A DNA stretch of 64,000 nucleotides from Atopsyche davidsoni (GCA_022113835.1 JAILWY010000001.1:10106001-10170000), one strand, 5' to 3'. Shown: positions 26,099 to 39,425, numbered from the stretch's first letter. The notes: a model not told the origin generated them from the sequence alone. Numbers and translations: made by a program.

Positions 26099-27214
26099 GT
26101 GTGTAAGGTGATAACACGACCGTTGTCCATGAGTGACTTCAAATATGCCCATTTTGCTTACATCAACTTTAATGGAAGCACCATAAACAGCTTATGTATT
26201 TTGAAGCTGCTTATATTTATAAGTCAATAATAATAAAATTTCTTGTTCCACAGTTGTCGTAACTGTAGTTCGATGCATGCTTTATATAAGGTCTTGTAAA
26301 ACGTGGTCGAATTTGATGCAATCTTTTTTACAGTGTCATCAATGTTTTTACATTTAAAAATGAGTTGTTGTGCACTATTGCTTAGTTAGCCGTAAGAAAA
26401 CTGCTTAGTAATTATTTTATACAAATACGTGGCACAAGTATCGTATTACACGAAGCAGAAAAAAATCTTAAATATAATATGACGCGAAATTTACGAACAT
26501 AGGCGTTATACGCGGTTCTGATTACAATACTGCAATGTCGGTCGATGTAATGTGATTTATATATAGTATAATACTTTTTAAGCCTAAAAAAATATTGTAT
26601 ACACACTAAACTCATAGAGATTAAATGTATACATTTATTCCTAGGCCAACTGAGCTGTTATAAAAATTACAATAATTATTATTTTTAAATATTAACAATG
26701 CAATCTTTTTTCATTTGCCTTAAACCTCAATATATCCGCTGCAGAAGCGATCGAATCGCCATTAATCAAACTGCACGGTAATGCAGGCCAACGCCGCTCA
26801 TTGTATATCGTATCAACACTGATCCTATTGTCCGTATTCGGTTACCGAAGACTTTCACGTATTTACTGTTGGTAAGATAAGACGCCCGATCTATCACACA
26901 TTCATGCCCAGGCCGCATTGCTCGGAACCCGTTCTTGTTTACATTTCTCTAATCAACCTGCGCCCGCGCCTCGTCTTCCGTTACGTCGCTCCACGGCCCC
27001 TCCAGCGAGGGCGACCGTTTACTCCAAACTGGTTATCTATCGCACAGCGACGTCTCCACGTTGCCAACGAATTTCTTAGCTTTTTTAAATTTATAAATCG
27101 ATCGCGTATCATGCTGTAAATATTCGCATTTGGGCTTTGTGTGTGGTTCGTGTTCTCCAGAAAAATGTTATCCCACAGTGGTCTGACATTCTCGGTACTT
27201 GTAGAAATAACTCA
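26099..27214. other. Non-coding stretch with an island at 26.74-27.1 kb
   Basis: No gene seen. The island at about 26740-27110 has a 71-codon plus-strand frame (26904-27119) whose composition follows the island and shows no motif. The left part is AT-rich. Confidence 0.6.
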
Positions 27215-27345
27215 TGCCGGCACACTAGATTTGTATTTAGACAATGGCATCCTTTTATTTTGGGTGTTTTTTTTTATAACAACGCAAAAGAGGACGCTAT
27301 TGGCAAGTTACCGTTCAGTGTCAGTAAGAAGCTTCACTATGCACA
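27215..27345. mobile_element. Degenerate foldback MITE related to the TTAA family
   Basis: GACAATGGCATCCTTT at about 27240 is the imperfect inverted copy of AGAGGACGCTATTGGC at about 27290. The right half, AACAACGCAAAAGAGGACGC, closely matches the same part of the 62.6 kb element (AACAACGCAAAGAAGGACGC). The outer arms are too decayed to place the ends. The element lies within a 203-codon plus-strand frame (27141-27752), which weakens any claim that the frame codes for protein. Confidence 0.5.
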
Positions 27346-27770
27346 TTGTTTGGTTATATATTTACACATATGCACGTGTATGTTGCCAGGTGTCTCGTAT
27401 GTCATCGTACTATCCGAAAAGAGCAAGTATGTGTGTATCCCATCAAATTATTTTTAAAAATGTGTTGGAAGCAGACAACACGAGTTTTAATATTATTTAC
27501 GGTAAGTACTGGATGGAATTCCAGCATTGTTTTTGGTTAAATATGCTTTTAGTATTATTACAGAGTCAAGCTCTCTGCCTGTGGATTCCAACCACGCATG
27601 TTGGCGGAACTAGCAGCGTCAAAAAAATAATAACATGTTGGAATTACACTACAAACAATTTTTTTACTAAATATTCTATTCATGCCTCAATCTCCTGTTC
27701 AACGCCTGAGTTTCGTATTTTTGTACACAATTTGTTAACCATCGATCAGTGAAATGGCGTGTATATATAC

Positions 27771-27845
27771 GAGTATATATATACAATGTATATATATACT
27801 CTGTGTGAAAAATTATGTATGTATATTATACATACATAATTTTTC
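27771..27845. repeat. Two adjacent perfect palindromes
   Basis: The first palindrome (27771-27801) has 15-bp arms around a single A, built on GAGTATATATATACA. The second (27807-27845) has 19-bp arms around a single T, starting GAAAAATTATGTATGTATA. Both have no mismatches in their arms. They could extrude as cruciforms or fold as RNA hairpins. They may be remnants of foldback elements or products of AT-rich palindrome expansion. Confidence 0.95.
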
Positions 27846-30800
27846 TATTAATATTTTCACATATCTCATTTTAGAGATAAATAGTAAAATGTAACAAATT
27901 GGAGTGTGCTTGATATTATTATTAGACTTTTGAATAAAATTTATTAACACTTAACAGATTTAATATTCGATAGAAAAGTTTGTGTTCAATGCTAAATCTT
28001 CGTATTAAAACTTTAGCACTCTTCTTGATGAATTAAAATTTGTAATAGGCTTAGAAATAAACTTTTTTAAGTCTTCGACTAATTAAACTTTATTTTATGT
28101 TGTTAGTTAATAATTTCGCCAGATGATGTAACACTCTTCAAATAGATTATATCTAAGCCCTGCACATTAGGTACTTTATCCAAAGTCATAAATATTTAAC
28201 CCAAACTGCCTCTGGGATCGCGCAAACTGTGGGTTCAGGAAAGTAACAAGTTTTTGCTTCTTAAAAAGTATGGCCAACGTAGGCAGCACTAATTTGAGCC
28301 GTGTACGAAGTTTTCAATACTCGCGCTCATTACAAGTTCTGTGAAGTCTCCCTCGCCGCGGCATGACCTCTCGAGGCCCGCCTCCTCTGATACATTAAAC
28401 TCGAGACCTCTCCAGCGCGTAATCTCTACCCGGCAACAGTTAATTTCGAAGCGATCAATAAGCTCGCAATATCTCTTCCGTAATTGTGAGCACACTCGGA
28501 GGTCTGCAGCGGTTGAGATATGATTGATTATTTGATTATTGCTATCAAAAATGATACAAAACGAGTGTAATGTTTGTTACATTTAAACTTCAAAAGTACC
28601 GCAACCGTAACTACTTCATCGCCTTTACAGTTACACAAACGTCATTAATATATGTGTATTATTAACACGTTTGTCTAAAATACCTCATCAACTAACGGAA
28701 GCCGCAGATCACACGTGAGACTTATCATTGCAGCTTCCGAATGTGGGATAAGTAGGGAGACATTAAACGTTCCGAAATGCGGAATTCAGTCGAGCCGTCC
28801 TCGCCGAAGTGCCTCTCGCAGGAATCTAATCGTAATGGATCTCGCGGCAGATATGACAATAGGGCAAATGCAAATGAAGGTGGAACAGTTATCTCGCTCG
28901 CGGCCATTTCACGTGTTTATTTTGGAGTTTAATTAAACCAAAGCAGATTTCGCGTCTGCGCTCTCTCATTACGCTGCTCGAGGAGGCTCTCCGCCCCGCG
29001 GCAGCCTCGGCGCACAATAAAGGGTAAAGCCATGCTACACTCCAGGTAATTGGATCGGGTTATTTGCGGTCTAGAAACAAGCAAACGGGGAAGTTTTAAC
29101 TAGCAAATATTTACTAAGAAATATTTACAAGTGTAACAAATAGAAATAATCATCATATTCTTATAATAAAAATACAACACAATCACTTACTCAATCATCA
29201 TTCTATAAATATATGAAACGTGTTATCTGTTGTTTAATTGGTGTGATTAATTGACGAAAAAATATATTTAAAAAAAAAAACACCTACATTAAATATAATT
29301 AAAACGCGTTTATCTCGCCTTGTATGTCAAATTATATTATTTTGCCACGTCTACGGTTTGCTCTTATACGCATATCAATAAGAATGATAAATGGATTCGT
29401 ACAACCTGTTATAAAAAAAATATACAACTGACTATATGCACTTCTTATGCGTACAATTAGGCCAATATGATAATTTGTGTTATCATTTTGCATTCGCCCT
29501 GGATCTTGATAAAATAATATTATTATTAAATATTTTCAGATAAGATTGTACACACGGGAACCCTGTATAACTGGAAGCTGAGTCGAATACATATGACGGC
29601 ATTTAGTTCGATATTTCAGCAACCATTGTATCAGGAGAGTGTTCATTGTCTCCCGGGCGAGACGCGAGTTTGAACCGGCTGCGTAATGGACATCGGTTAT
29701 AGAATTATCCCGGCCAGGTCTGGCGACCCGACCTTATATGCTCATATCCTGTTACTCGGAGAAATGTTATTCTCGCTGGCTTGCCTCTGGTGCAATGCTG
29801 CTTCTTGGCAGAATTCCTGGTCCACTGCAGCTTGCGATAGAAATAAGTGGCATGAAGTACGGAGTAAAAAATTGTCGCTGAATTCTTGGTAACTTTGTAT
29901 TGCTTCATGTGCTTAAGTATAAACGATTTCACACTGCTATGTGACTGATGTTTTTGTGATACCAAAACCGTCATTTCTAAACAATACTTCTTAAATTATG
30001 AATGCAATATGTGCAGATTTTTTTTTCATTGAATAGTTAAAACACTCGTTTGCACAACAACTTTAGGTTCACACATAAAGCTGGAGCTAGACATTAACGA
30101 GTAGAATCGTTTCGCAGGCTGCGCCTCAAGCAAAGTGGCGTATCGGTGTTGTCGACTATATTGACAGTACACAATTGGATACAACAAAATGACTTTCTGT
30201 GAACACATTTTAAAACAGCAAATAAAAGATATCTATAGACAAAACAGATCGAATTTGATTAACTAGCTAATAATGTTCGTCAACGTAATGTTTATCAATA
30301 ATCAAATAATGTTTGACTACATAAAACTTAAGCTTAACACCATTTAAAGCGATACTCGGATGTGATGTAACCACACAATTTATTTTTTTAATATTTTATT
30401 TATATTATTTAAATAAAATTTAAGTATCATATACTCTTGTGATTCATTCAATGTTTGTCTAAATCTTTTATAATCGATGGCATGTCCAGGTACTATGCTA
30501 TTGCAAACATATTTAATGTGAAGCGTCAGCAAACGGTAGTGACATGTCGTGGGAAGAGGACTCGCCAGCCTCCTCGGTGTCGCAAGGCTCGGCCGCTGAG
30601 ACTGACGAATTGGGTTGTGCAATCCGTCATGTTCTGTCCCGGCTACGCACTTTTGCCCACTACGGTTGAGTCGTATCGAAAGTGTTACCTCGTCGCTGCG
30701 GGCGAGCAGTCAGTAGGACCCACTCCGTGCATATTGTTTACAGCGTTTACTTTTGCTTTTACCAACCATACATCGTATTTCATCATTGGATGTAAAATTA

Positions 30801-31164
30801 TAATACATTTGCATGCCATATTAGTATGTTACGTGCGGAATACGATATGCACGTGTAATGTTTTATTTTATCGAATTCCACCACCCTATGAAGTGCTTTT
30901 GGGTGGGTTTAAACCACTGTGCTTTATATGATTTTTTTTAAAAATAAATTTGTGTGAACGAAAAGTTTAGTGTCCCCCGTCGGAGGAGATAACTGTCCCG
31001 GAGAGGTATGACGAGGCGATATACCCACAACATCTTATTAATCCAGTCTTACCGTAGATAGCAATCGAATAAACTTTATAAATATGTTTCGCGTGGAAAC
31101 TCCTGCTCCGCTGCAACTGTAACGGCCGATCATATCTGGCATAATTACACGAGTTGCAAGTAAC
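27846..31164. other. Non-coding stretch with islands at 28.2-28.53, 28.69-29.06, 29.57-29.89, 30.48-30.73 and 30.96-31.2 kb
   Basis: No gene seen. The islands are spaced about 0.5-0.8 kb apart, the most regular series in the window. Several carry frames that overlap on opposite strands (28289-28495 minus with 28341-28523 plus; 28715-28936 plus with 28725-28907 minus). The 158-codon plus-strand frame at 30455-30931 shows no domain and becomes Tyr/Cys/Phe-rich in its AT-rich second half, so I do not call it a gene. The islands may be a regulatory series. Confidence 0.6.
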
Positions 31165-31178
31165 GGGGCCCTAATGAG
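31165..31178 (+). promoter_or_regulatory. GGGGCCCTAATGAG motif, copy 1
   Basis: GGGGCCCTAATGAG recurs on the opposite strand at 40898-40912 as GGGGCCCCTAATGAG, differing by one C. TAAT is a homeodomain core. Sharing between two GC islands suggests a common binding module, but with only 14-15 bases this could be chance. Confidence 0.25.
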
Positions 31179-34100
31179 ATTTAGGGGTTAAAGAACGCAC
31201 TACTTAGCCTGAACTCTCTAATAGCACTATCGATTGGCTAATTCAATCTATTATTACGTATTAATTTGTTATCTCATATATGTATTAGTATATTTTGTTT
31301 TGATGTGGTACTTTCAAAAATCTGTAATTTGTTAAAGTTTTTATTAATATTTTTTAATTATTACTATCAACTACCGGAGATTCAGTAGCACAACTCCTGT
31401 TTCCATGCTCTATTACCTATTCATCCTATTACTCAAAACCTTTTATTATAAATAAAATAAATATATATTTACAAATAAAATGAAATGGAATAACGTTTGA
31501 TTATTCCTTTGAAGAGCGCAAAAGTTCACAGTTCCTCGGTAAAAAAAAAACCACTTGGTTTTGTTTATAACAACATAACTCTCAAACCACACTTTGAAAC
31601 CCACATTGTCCTGCAGAATAACCTATTTCATTGTCTTTAGATGGTGTCCTGGCGCTGCATGCCAACACCCCGCACTCGGGTATTAAGGCTCATTGTGACT
31701 GGGTTTTCCAGGATTCCATCTCATCAGCGAGTGATGCAAGGAGTCGGAACAAGACGTCGCCATGCAGTGCTGACTCAAGTGAAAGAGTTACTCGTAACAG
31801 CGAATCTCACTTTTGACACAGCACAAGAGGTCACAGTTCCGCAGCGATGAAACGGTTTCATTTGAAATCATATTAATTTTTATATCCCATAATTTAGTAG
31901 ATAAATCACGTAAGCTTCGTGAAATTACTCAACACTATTTTGATGGTATTGTTTTAATTGAAGAATCTCAGTAACCATCGCGATAAGGCATTGCGCAATC
32001 TGCGCTCTCATACCGGAATTCACATCGTGCAGACGTTCAGGTCGGGTGCGATTCGCAACTATTCAGCATCTCCATCCTCAGGGTTTACCGTTACTTGCGA
32101 AGTCCCCGCACCATGCCGGCCGCTAGGATCTGGCGTCAAAATTACCTCCCGCCCTCCGCCTCCTCTCTCGCGGTCGAGAGGTTAACTCCACACACACAAA
32201 GCGAAGGTGGAATTCCTCGACAAAAAAGCGAAATACGATGTGCTAGATTAATAATAGCATAACCTATGATTTATTAGTTGAAATTCTATAAAGCGCCTAA
32301 GGAGAATCGAGTGTGTCGGAACATCTTTTTTAGAAAATACGTAGGCACTTATCCGTCAACTCCGAGGCAGTTTCGTACAAACCGCAGGTCGATAGATGTA
32401 AGCGTAATGTACGACATCGCTCCGGTTGGGAATTAAAGTCGAGCTAACTAAGTTGGAGTCGTGCTAAAAGTTACACCGCCAGAATTAAATTATATTCTAA
32501 CTCGTAGTTAAATTATATTCTCGATTTGAAGTGTTATTGTTTTAAACTTTGTAATGTAGATTAAAATAAGAATATAATTGGTGTAATCAATCAACAGATA
32601 TTATGAAGTACTTGGAAATATAAACAATAGTTATTTTTATTCGATTGTGTCAGTCGTTAACGTCAAATTCATTGAAATTTGTAAAATATTTGAGATAATC
32701 TAATATTTAATTAAATTCTAGATAACAGTACTCACTTCTCAATTATGATAAAAAAATTTTTAAAATAAATTTTATATTTTAAATTATATACTTTCGGTTC
32801 ATTATTGACGTTTTCATAACCTAATTGTATGATCATTGTGTATGAAAAAAAGCGTTTATTTTTCACCAACATTAAAATCAATATTTTGTCAAGGCATTTC
32901 ATTTGTAATTTTGTAACTTTTAGAAGTTGATTTTATTGCATCAATAAATAAGTCTTACTAAATCAGGTCTGTCTGTGGTGGCGATAGATTAACTCAGGCT
33001 TCAGTAGGCTTGTTAAAAAAAAAAGCCTTTGGTAGACAACATATTTCGAAAGTATGAACTCTGACTATGCGAATGAATATACAAACATGCGCATATTTAT
33101 AATAGATAGGAATTTGAGAATAATATACGACATTTACTATACATTTCAATATCAGCATGAACAAAAAAAATTCCATTCACGTTTATATGCAGTAATATTT
33201 ATCATTCTGCCTCTTACATTGACGCGTTGTACCTATTTGAGTTGCACTTGGATAATAACCGGATCATAGATATTTCACGTCAGAAACAGATTGCGAACTT
33301 CGTTCCTTTCACCCCACTCTCTGTGTCTTTCTGAAGAATCGTTTAATCGCGTTGCACGTATCAATCTCCTTGCATATTCGCCGTAGAAATGTATCGGGCA
33401 TTACGTTATATCCTATTAGACAATACCTGACCCGCTTGCGAGACCCTTGTATTTGCCCACCGGCAATTATCTCCACTCGCTTCTAAATAGTTAAATACTT
33501 AAAATTGTATATCATTCTGCATTTTGCAACGCGGAAAATCAATCATGCAGTCCGTGCGAACTCACCGAACAATGGAGCTCACATCTCGTATAGTATCTCA
33601 CCTACGCAACGCCGCGCGGAGAAATGCTCCTGACGCGAGGAAACTCTTTGTGGCGGATCACTTTTTACTGCCAATTAAATTACATGCTACTATAAATCAC
33701 TTTTAATATTATCATTAACTATCGCAATACGGAATTTTGTGCTCTAAATATTTTTTACTGGAAATCGCAGCTAATCGAAAACTACCAAACACTTAGCGCC
33801 GTTAAACTCTAGGGCTATTAATTATATCGAGGGAATAAAATATTATTCATTGTGAATGTATAATATTCGTCTTTAAATAATAAACCTATTTATTTTTTTT
33901 AGTAAAAATTTATTAACCTTGTAACGAATACTTATTTATTTATTTTTTACTTTAATTTATAAAATATACTAATATTATAACATGGGAGGGATGCAATAAA
34001 ACAGAATGATCGAAGATGACGACAGCGATAATACATGCGTATTCATGTTTATATACCTTTTAAAGCCTTTGATTCGTATAATTATATCTGAATTACAAAA

Positions 34101-35109
34101 TATATGGCGTTGTATGAAAGGTGAGCCGTTTCATTTAAAATAAATTATATAAATACCTAAAGCACCATTGTTCTTTATCGCCGAGCTACTCCCACACAAA
34201 AAATCGCCTTGGCATTAGAGTCCTAGACAAGGCAAACTGTTCATACGTGTTCGTTATAATATACTACACCGGGAACCACTTGTGACCAGACTCGATTGTA
34301 CAGTTCCACAGTTGAGCGTGTTTCTTTTTACCCTTTGGCCGGAGACTGCTTCGACTTCAACTAAAGCTTCGTGGATTTATTCTGCTTCCCATACACCACA
34401 TCGCACGCTCCTTATACGGGCCGACTGGCTGCTTCTATGAAGGCGGTGACAAAAAATAAAACACTCTCTGCCGGTAAAAAGTAACCTGCAATATTACTGA
34501 ACCTATATAATGGTATGTTTTGATAATGATACAAATCAGTTGAATTTATCTCCATTGGTTTATTTTCTCTTAAAACTGGTAGTAGTGACTTTTAATGTTT
34601 GCAAATTTCAGTAGGAATATTTCAGAAAAAAGACGATCGAAAATTCAAGTTTTCTGGTATAAATTTGTTTTTATTTAAATTTTATTTAAAAATAGAGGAA
34701 ATAATTCCTGAGAACGATCTCAACTTTTGCTTTGCACCGAGAGATCTAAATCTTTTTTAACAGTCTGTGTTTTTTAACCTCTTTTTTACAGTATCGTATT
34801 ATTACGATCATAATAAATATAATGCATACACACTTAAATAACGTATTACCCGATGTACAATATGAAGTAATATTTGTCATATGTCAATATGAAGTCACAG
34901 TTTTGTTTGGCAAATTATCTTGACGAGTGACCTAGTCTCGCATACGCCAGCACTAACTAACAATAAGCCAATCACTTGAATATGCCGCTCTACAATCTAA
35001 TCATCCGAAGGGTTTTTTTGAAGAGATGTCACATTGACGAATATATTGTAGTCTCTCACCATATGAGATAAAGTAACACGCAAGAACCTGAAAGACCTTT
35101 GATACTCAA
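31179..35109. other. Non-coding stretch with islands at 31.6-31.85, 31.96-32.22, 33.25-33.66 and 34.16-34.48 kb
   Basis: No gene seen. Two overlapping plus-strand frames at 31631-31850, in different phases, both lack motifs. The islands are GC-richer blocks of 150-400 bp in AT-rich DNA. The intervals 32.5-33.0 and 33.7-34.15 kb are strongly AT-rich and hold nothing I recognise. Confidence 0.6.
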
Positions 35110-35550
35110 TTGCAATGAATCATCAGAGTCGAGGCGCTCTTATTCTCCGCGCTCAAATTTTCCGAATAAAATATTCAGCGTCCAGGCACACCCTGCGCCT
35201 GGTCCAGAAGGCGGTTCCATTTTTTGCGTCGCGCTTCCCATACATCACGCCGAGTAGCGGCGGCCGCGCATCTCGGGCCGAGGCGGCAGTGGGTCGTCCG
35301 TTATGTCATGCTCGCCGGAGACTCGCGCCAAAGTGGGCAATGGCGGGCTCTCGCGGAAGAATGTCGGCTCTGGTCCTCCCTCCGTCTCCATCTCCATCTC
35401 GCATCTCGCATCTCGCATCGCGCGTCCCAGGCGAGAGACTGGATTCGCGCGATGCGGGAAAAGCGCAGGAAACTCCCACTCGGCGGGAGCGGCCGGCCAA
35501 TATCCCAACCTCGAACCCGCTTGCTATCTTATTTTACGCATTGCGTTAAA
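35110..35550. promoter_or_regulatory. CpG-dense island, one of the most GC-rich in the window
   Basis: This block is GC- and CpG-rich and contains a (CATCTCG)-like degenerate tandem stretch at about 35390-35425 and a NotI-type GCGGCCGC near 35261. Open frames of up to 169 codons occur in several phases on both strands (35115-35549, 35224-35733, 35303-35563 plus; 35245-35508 and 35306-35500 minus). Mutual overlap of so many frames is the signature of stop-poor GC-rich DNA. A promoter, an alternative first exon or an enhancer could produce such an island. Confidence 0.35.
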
Positions 35551-37160
35551 AAAATACAGTTAAAAATACAGGTGGGCGTTTTCTTCTGGCGACAACCGCA
35601 GCAGTCAATAATTCAGCACCGTGCACATATTATGCTTGCAATTGCGTCGCTTATTTCGCACGATACTCGAGAACTGCGCATAATCTCTGTGCGTTTCAAT
35701 CGTATTTACTTAAAATCAAATAACTGTCTGTAATCATTTCGACCTATAAGCGTTACTTATTCCGCGCGATGTGTCAAGAATCTCCTGCTGCCTCGGTAGG
35801 CAACGATTAGCATTTTGAATTATATACACAAAAATTTATATATTTTTTTAACTCTTTGTGCATTAGCATCGTTTTGTTTATGTGGATATCATTTATTGTG
35901 CGTGTCGTCCAGAAAGACAAGCGGCTAAGGAAATACTCTGAACCCTCCAAAATACGCATTTTTAACATCCGAAACTACGATCTAACCATCCACGTGTGCA
36001 AGTGTAAAATAATGATTTAATTATATTTAAGAAAATGCACAGCCCTCGAGCTGCATCGATAATTCACGATTCGCTATAATTCTGCATATAATTATTTCAC
36101 CACGCAGGCCAGACACGAGCACGGTGATACTCGGTGGCGTCCGTATTGACCCATGAAAAGTGAAAATGCATTATTGTGCTGTCCTCAGCCGCGTAGGTTA
36201 CCCAATGCCTCACCATTATGTGTTATGTCATGGAAGCGAGCCTCGACAAACCGTACACGGCCCGTAGGGACTCACCGGTATATACTTAACATAATTGGAT
36301 TCAATTTGCTGAAATAATTCGGAGCGATAATAAAAACACGTAACTTCATTTCATTTTACTTTACAAGCAATAAGACTACTTTTCTTACGAAATATTAAGG
36401 AACCTAAATGTCTACACGGTATAATCAAAATCTGTAATAAAAATGACTACTGCATTATATATTTTTAAAATGCTGAATACTGGGAACAGAATAAAAACTA
36501 TTGATTAACAGCTATTTAAATTTTTGAACAAACATTGTTCACCTCAGCGCCAACATGAAACCATTCATTGGTATTTAGCTTTTATTAAAGTATAGAACTC
36601 TGATGTCCTGTAGTAAGGTATTAATAATACTTTTCTACGTTAGTTATTATAAACTTTGTTTAAATTTTAAAAATATATATGTATATGTTAGTACTTAGAA
36701 ACAAACTGTCTACTAAAAACGTCACTCGTTATGTTAGTAAAATAACAAATAGTCAAATTCTAACCCGTCTCCGAATAGGATAGTATGAAATACTATATTT
36801 ATATTATTGGCAACATCAATAACATCGACGGTTACCGTTGGAATTTCCTCATTTACAGCCGGATACGCGTATTTATCGCCACATTTCATACTCATCACAA
36901 CTAGATGTCAATTTACAGGTTTGAGTAAAACAAAAAAAACCACCTCCAACTTCTCACTTTTTAGATTCCCTGTAGCAATGCGAGCCGCACTGTACATCGA
37001 TTATAAACACCGAGAACTGCTTAAAAATAAACCAACAGCTACAGAGAGCTACAGCTGGGAGATTCGGCCAGATTGGTTTTTTGAGCGGAGCGCATTTTTG
37101 TCCGCCGTTGCGTAAGAGCTGGCGGTCAAGCATGCGGGGAATGTCCGAGTTGCCCGAGGC
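35551..37160. other. Non-coding stretch with an island at 36.06-36.29 kb
   Basis: No gene seen. The 36.06-36.29 kb block is GC-richer. The 102-codon plus-strand frame at 36807-37115 is opposed by a 101-codon minus-strand frame (36954-37259), and neither has a recognisable domain. A further GC block starts near 37060 and runs into the decamer repeat. Confidence 0.6.
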
Positions 37161-37190
37161 GCTCCGGCCCGCTCCGGCCCGCTCCGGCCC
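37161..37190. repeat. Three perfect tandem copies of GCTCCGGCCC
   Basis: Ten-base units repeat exactly three times with partial continuation on the right (GCCGAGCCGG). The tract lies in a GC-rich island at about 37060-37360. It may be a small minisatellite or a homotypic cluster of GC-box-like sites. Confidence 0.95.
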
Positions 37191-39279
37191 GCCGAGCCGG
37201 TCCGAGGTGGTCCCGACAAAAACTTGAACCGCGTTACGTATTGTTACAGAATGATTCACGTATAATAATCTAACAACTGGCGACTACCCGAGTGCGTATT
37301 ATGCTCCCGCCGGCTGCCCATTACGACCGGTACGGTACCTTCGCTTACCGACCAATTTATCGGTAATGCTATACTTAGGCCACGAGAAAAAACTACCCTT
37401 ATATTGTTTAGATAATTTGTACAAATTGTTATAGCGCAGATGAAAATTAGACGCAAGCAACTCTTGTATGTACTTACTGATAATTTAAATTACAACTATT
37501 GTTGAACATTTCAAGAACACTCCGGCACTTGAAATCAATTTTTGCAGTCATACTTACAAATTTTGTATATTGAAACTTTTATTGTTAAAAGCTACAATGG
37601 AGCACTGATTTTCCATGAAAACCAATAACGTAACGTGGTGGATTTTTAAAAAAATATTTGAGAATGACTTTATACTTGTTTAGTATTTACGAACGAATAT
37701 AAACATAACCCGTTATTTTAAAGAATTTAATTGTAATAAAAATTACACATCTGTACACATGTACCTATTATCTATAATAGTTGTTGTTTATAATTATCTA
37801 AAACGAATTGATTGATAACTTTAATTGTGATATATGAACATTTTTTATAGTACGAGTACAAGGCAATGAACAGCGTAATCACTTCATTGAAGGTGAGCTC
37901 GTGTGCGCTAACGACCTTAGATTCCACAAGAATTGTATTTATAAAGGAAACATAAAATATCACTTCATTCATATTCGTGTGGTATAACCTATTCCCATGA
38001 AAACTAAAATTAAATTACGTCATTCTCAGCTTTTTACAATTTTACTAACTTTTAGTTGTTCAACTCTGAAATTAAATAAGTTCTTGGATACCTTAAAATA
38101 CTTAAGAGAGTGTCTGCAAGTTTCCCTTTAGAGAAAACAAATATAACTTCAAAAGACCCTAGCTAATTTTCTTAGGGTTTACATGTTTGGGATACTTTAC
38201 GAGTGTAAAATATAAACATACTTTGTTTTACCTAGCGAGAAAAAAAAATTTGAATAGATCAACAGTTACGGTTCATGTATATATTTAAGATTTATAAGGT
38301 ATTTTTTATTTAAATTTGATAATAAAATAAAATGTTTTTTCTTGTTTTTTTTTTTGAGAGGATCTTGTAAATTATGAGATTTTATTGTCTTCGAGAACAA
38401 AAATAATAATGAGCATGCTCGAAGTTCGCATTTTGATTGGGTATTATTATATTCTAAACCCCATCAAATGTCAAGTCAGGCTAACGAACCGGCGACGCCG
38501 AATTGTAAAAATCAAATCTACAGGCTTGTAATTCTCACGGGAAAACAACATATTATCTCCTTCGGCAAAACCAACATCGGCTTGATGCAAACAGCATTCG
38601 TTTCTTGAGAAGGCTTCTCTGGATGCGTCGTGCTTCGGACTTGTCCCATGTCGATTCAATCGCAAAATTAGATATGCAAATATCAACTTCTGCTCAATTG
38701 AGAATTGGAGACTCTATCCTGGATATTAGAAATAGAGTTTTTGCTATCAATATAGGTAAAATATTGAAGCAGTTTCATAGCATTTTAATGAAGATAAATA
38801 AATATTTTATCAATGTCATTAATCATCTTTAGGTGTCCGTCCACATATACTTCTAATAATTATTTTGTTATATCAGTAATAACTTATGTTAGAAGTTGGG
38901 ACAAAAAATTTATTACATGTAAATATTTTTTATTTGTTTTTATATATACATTGCTTCTTATTCTTCAATATATATCAATAAAACCGAAAAGTTTGGATGT
39001 TTTTTGGACTTAAGAAATTTAATAACGCGTAAAACAAAACACATAAATTTATAGAATTTATTTACACATATGAAATGTATTTTAATCATTTTTTTCAATA
39101 TGTCATTTTTTATAATTTATCCTTGGATATTTTAATGTCAGTTTTTCCTTGAGTTTATATGTTGAAACTAAATATTGCTTTTCAAATAATTTCGTCAAAA
39201 GTGAGGCGATGATTGTCGCAGTTCATGTTAGATGAAATTTAGGTATCAAATATTGCTAGCTTCACATTACCAGATCAGC
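37191..39279. other. Non-coding stretch with an island at 38.48-38.69 kb
   Basis: No gene seen. After the GC block ends near 37360 the sequence is AT-rich until the 38.48-38.69 kb island, which carries short frames on both strands without motifs. 38.7-39.2 kb is very AT-rich. Confidence 0.6.
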
Positions 39280-39425
39280 CCTTGCAGCAACCCACCTTAA
39301 ACAAGCATTCTACACACTTCGCAACACAACTTTCAACTGGTTTCAATAACCAAAATAAAAGGATGCTGATTGGCTGATTGTGTCGTAACAGCTCAGCCTT
39401 TACCTTGCAGCAACCTGCCTTGAAC
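39280..39425. mobile_element. Foldback MITE relative flanked by 23-bp direct repeats
   Basis: The central 100 bp resembles the TTAA-MITE family: TCTACACACTTCGCAACACA on the left, and AAAAGGATGC plus GATTGTGTCGTAACAG on the right, matching the arm order of the copies at 54.2 and 62.6 kb. It is bounded by CCTTGCAGCAACC(C/T)(A/G)CCTT(A/G)AAC at 39280-39302 and 39403-39425, 20 of 23 bases identical. Such long direct repeats are not a normal TTAA duplication. They may be part of the element or an older local duplication. Confidence 0.5.

Noticed and set aside
27141..27752. 203-codon plus-strand open frame, the longest in the window
   Set aside because: Trp/Cys/Phe/Tyr-rich with no domain or codon pattern I recognise, and it runs through a decayed foldback MITE (27.2-27.35 kb). 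It is best explained as a chance frame.
30455..30931. 158-codon plus-strand frame
   Set aside because: The first half reflects a GC island and the second half AT-rich background; no motif, signal peptide or homologous pattern seen.
35115..35733. Frames of 144 and 169 codons on the plus strand
   Set aside because: They overlap each other and three more frames on both strands in a CpG-rich, stop-poor block; no family resemblance and repetitive Arg/Ser/His composition.
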